Assembly (NCBI GenBank): GCA_900539175.1
Contig: UQAW01000054.1
Span: 1 to 27,753 of the forward strand
Direction of reading: 5' to 3'
From: an uncultured Lachnospiraceae bacterium
Lineage (GTDB): Bacteria > Bacillota > Clostridia > Lachnospirales > Lachnospiraceae
DNA: 27,753 bases
The position numbers and the translations under genes were made by a program. Of this stretch, positions 26,201-27,753 are shown piece after piece; position 1 is the stretch's first letter, and every line of letters begins with the position of its first letter. The notes under the pieces were generated by a model. It was given only the letters and a program-made list of their open reading frames with translations, was not told the DNA's origin and searched no databases.

Positions 26201-27753
26201 GGCGGCGAGGGTTCAGCCGGATATGTAGCAGGCAATTATTTTATGGAATCATTTGCTGCAGCTTGTGGCAATAAGGGTGGAAAGACCGTATCAATTAGTT
26301 ACCCAGCCTGGCTTCGTTCTGTTTCCGTATTAGAACAGCATTTTGACGAGAGCACGCAGGTATTTGAATCGGTTGCGACAGAAGAAATTCTAGAAGCATT
26401 TCATACGGCAATTTCTTACCCGGGGCATAAAATTTTCCCAGGCAGATTAAATAAAAAGGGAAAAATTTTTGGATTAGGACAGTTATTGCCTTTCCGGCTA
26501 AGTGATACTGTATGGAAAAGCATTCAGCCGCTAGAAGAGGAAGCGGAACAGAAACAGGTTATAGAAAAAAAATATGAAGTAAAGATTGACGCTGGGGAAG
26601 AATTCTTATCTAGTCTGGAGACTGAAATTGTAGAAGTGTTTGCAGAAGTGTTAGGCTACCGAAATATCAGAGTATCAGATAACTTTTTCCAGATGGGGGG
26701 AGATTCCATCGTGGCAATGAAGATTATCAATCTTTTGAAAAAGAGACTGCAGGTTGAAATATCATTGGCAGAACTTGTAAATAGCGAAAATTTATTGTGT
26801 TTTGTAAGACAAGTCAGCCGGGAAAAGACAGCAAAACGCCAGGAGATAATTACTCAGGGCGAGAAGAAGGAATATTATGAGACCTCATTAGAACAGAGAA
26901 GGTTCTATCTGCTGAGCCAGAAAGAAAATATCGGCTGTACATATAATATGCCGGAAGTCCTTCTGCTTAGTGGAACGGTGAATCCAGAATATCTGGAAGG
27001 TATTTTCAAAAAAATGATCCAAAGGCATGAAAGCCTTCGAACTTCATTTGAAATGAGGAAAGGCAGTTGCGTGCAGATTGTCCACGATACCATTACTTTT
27101 TCAATGGAAATAGAAAATAGTGAGCAGGATAAGCTAGAAGAAGAAATCGAACGGTTTATCAGGCCGTTTGACCTGACGAAAGCACCTTTATTTCGTGCGA
27201 AGCTTATAGTGTTTGAACAGGAACAGTCGGCATTACTGATTGATTTGCACCATATCATTTCAGATGGCACATCCAAGAGCATTTTTATGCGGGATTTTAT
27301 GGATTTATATAACGGAAAAGAGCTGAGTCCATTGGAAGTGCAGTATAAGGATTATGTACAGTGGTGTAAGAAAAATGTGAATGACGAAAAGTACCAGGAA
27401 CAGAGAAAATACTGGCATTACATATGTTCGGGAGAGATTCCTGTTCTGGATTTGCCTACCGATTATAAACGTCCGGAAATCAGTTCATTTAGTGGAAGCG
27501 TTATTTATTATACAATCGACAGTGAATGCACAGACATGCTCAAAGAATTTGCTAAAGAAAAAAATGTAACGTTAAATATGGTATTACTGTGTGGATATTT
27601 TATTTTACTCAATAAGCTTACCGGCCAGAATGACATTATTGTTGGGACTGTCGCAGCAGGAAGGCGGATAAAGGAGGTGGAGAATGTCATTGGCGATTTG
27701 GTGCTATGTCAAGAAAAAGTACAAATTAAATATAACCAATTTTCTTCTCTTGG
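23291..27753 (+). CDS. Hybrid trans-AT PKS-NRPS megasynthase: KS-(no AT)-KR-carrier-C, open at the window end
   Basis: The frame is open from ATG 23291 (CAGGAGG just upstream) to the last base: 1487 codons with no stop. The KS has its nucleophile at Cys196 (TLCSSS rather than the usual TACSSS), His328 in EAHGTGT and His368 in KTNIGH. A KS-AT linker then runs straight into the post-AT linker (VSLPPYSFEPLRCW) with no AT between, so it depends on the trans-AT at 15068. The KR has GGTGAIG near residue 833, Ser965, and Tyr978 in YVAGN, and is probably active. The carrier serine is Ser1139 in GGDSI. A condensation domain with HHIISDG (from residue 1320) is cut by the window end. The module would add and reduce one malonate unit and pass it to an amino acid carried further downstream. 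Confidence 0.95.
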   Translation, partial: MFEGLETYLSQSTNKITIRKQDKTGIAVIGMSVRMPGADSVEEFWEELKNGKDCMGILPKHRQKDALDFCRSRKYGPKTTKFEEGGFLNQIDQFDYEFFALSPNEARYMSPAQRLFLETTWEAIEDAGYAGKRIDGSNTGVFIGYSGPDDYRELIEAKDADALALYTTGSLPPVIASRIAYLLNLRGANMVINTLCSSSIVALHTACQYIRGGECEMAVAGGVQCYIQPTRSFELEVVSEDRTTRAFDDFANGFGGGEAIVSLLLKPLSKALEDKDYIHAVILGSAVNQDGASNGMTAPNPSAQAEVIERAWRNANINPECIEYVEAHGTGTRLGDPAEIQGLNMAFQKYTSRRQFCAVGSVKTNIGHTDACSGLAGLVKAILSLKHQCILPSLHFQKPNSIIPFTESAVYVNDRLRKWDCRDKRTCGVSSFGFSGTNCHVVLQEAPAQKKEESEQAKIFCLSAKSESALLRLVKKYAAYDYQDCTLEEVCYTLATGREHFACRIALIAENIADLKQKLMRIQQCGIEKKLLGGENCDAKLHNIGKEYLQGKDIDWNTAYKEYDIQKVSLPPYSFEPLRCWIEGNGDSQEGAERYYEYKWIEQEKNEQKKITLKEGSTILVIQEDRGIGEEICNLYKNDGYHVVQVFLGKAYVKDAADRYIVGPSQQDYMALMDEIFYQNITQIIHIGAVEGKAHKENGLSTDELCQKGIYSMFYLLKAIKEYKLENLQMVVVTSGVNAIEGECVSDNSLPAAMYGLAKVVNVEEYKIKVRAIDIEPDIEAAFLYQEFTTESDFFLTAYRNGKCYVEELALLDQVKPESHVEIKEQGVYVIAGGTGAIGLEFAQYLSQSALCNIILLCRTMPQDEKLIKHIQNISKYAQGLEVLNVDITKEEDVRKGIGYITEKYDKIHGIINCAAVGVGCVGTPIRELDFSIFRKVLMPKVHGTRLLYQYTADKNLDFFVCLSSAITLTGGEGSAGYVAGNYFMESFAAACGNKGGKTVSISYPAWLRSVSVLEQHFDESTQVFESVATEEILEAFHTAISYPGHKIFPGRLNKKGKIFGLGQLLPFRLSDTVWKSIQPLEEEAEQKQVIEKKYEVKIDAGEEFLSSLETEIVEVFAEVLGYRNIRVSDNFFQMGGDSIVAMKIINLLKKRLQVEISLAELVNSENLLCFVRQVSREKTAKRQEIITQGEKKEYYETSLEQRRFYLLSQKENIGCTYNMPEVLLLSGTVNPEYLEGIFKKMIQRHESLRTSFEMRKGSCVQIVHDTITFSMEIENSEQDKLEEEIERFIRPFDLTKAPLFRAKLIVFEQEQSALLIDLHHIISDGTSKSIFMRDFMDLYNGKELSPLEVQYKDYVQWCKKNVNDEKYQEQRKYWHYICSGEIPVLDLPTDYKRPEISSFSGSVIYYTIDSECTDMLKEFAKEKNVTLNMVLLCGYFILLNKLTGQNDIIVGTVAAGRRIKEVENVIGDLVLCQEKVQIKYNQFSSL

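Noticed and set aside
1..27753. CRISPR array, tRNA or rRNA genes, and insertion sequences with a transposase
   Set aside because: I looked for regular spaced repeats, tRNA-like cloverleafs and transposase motifs and saw none that held up.

Overview
The window looks like one assembly contig from an anaerobic, low-to-mid GC Firmicute, most likely a Lachnospiraceae-type gut clostridium. This is inferred from a complete Rnf operon in the clostridial order C-D-G-E-A-B, AGGAGG-type ribosome binding sites and a decayed class B sortase gene. Bases 1-15 are not genomic: they match the 3' end of the Illumina read-1 adapter, so the first gene is cut by the contig edge. Every convincing gene is on the + strand.

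Layout. (1) 16-815: the 3' part of a CmpB/putative ABC transporter type IV membrane protein. (2) 884-5888: a complete rnfCDGEAB operon encoding the membrane ferredoxin:NAD+ oxidoreductase ion pump, with short gaps or ATGA overlaps throughout. (3) 5889-7688: 1.8 kb without an intact gene. It holds a long imperfect inverted repeat around a terminator-like hairpin (5918-6181), smaller hairpins, and a sortase B pseudogene with stops and a frameshift (about 6551-7045). (4) 7689-27753: an AT-richer, one-direction biosynthetic gene cluster that runs off the end of the window.

The cluster appears to be a trans-AT hybrid NRPS-PKS. In order it encodes a DUF1905/C39-like cysteine protease fusion, a membrane S12 peptidase built like the colibactin prodrug peptidase ClbP, a discrete carrier protein, a family 2 glycosyltransferase, a PIG-L deacetylase, a WbqC-like protein, a second paralogous glycosyltransferase, a trans-acting malonyltransferase, a stand-alone condensation enzyme, two paralogous U32-family (UbiU/UbiV-like) proteins, an adenylation-carrier protein flanked by half condensation domains, and an AT-less KS-KR-carrier-condensation megasynthase open at the window end.

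Working model (inference). The adenylation domain activates an aromatic amino acid, probably tyrosine. The trans-AT supplies malonate to the AT-less KS module, which makes and reduces a beta-keto unit and so gives a statine-like gamma-amino-beta-hydroxy unit that the next condensation domain passes on. The two glycosyltransferases and the deacetylase suggest an amino-sugar decoration. The ClbP-like peptidase suggests an N-acylated prodrug that is cleaved outside the cytoplasm. The two U32 proteins could carry out an oxygen-independent oxidation or hydroxylation. The stand-alone condensation enzyme and both U32 proteins share a short acidic C-terminal tail ending in -FD, which may be a docking tag. 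I do not recognise this cluster as a characterised pathway.
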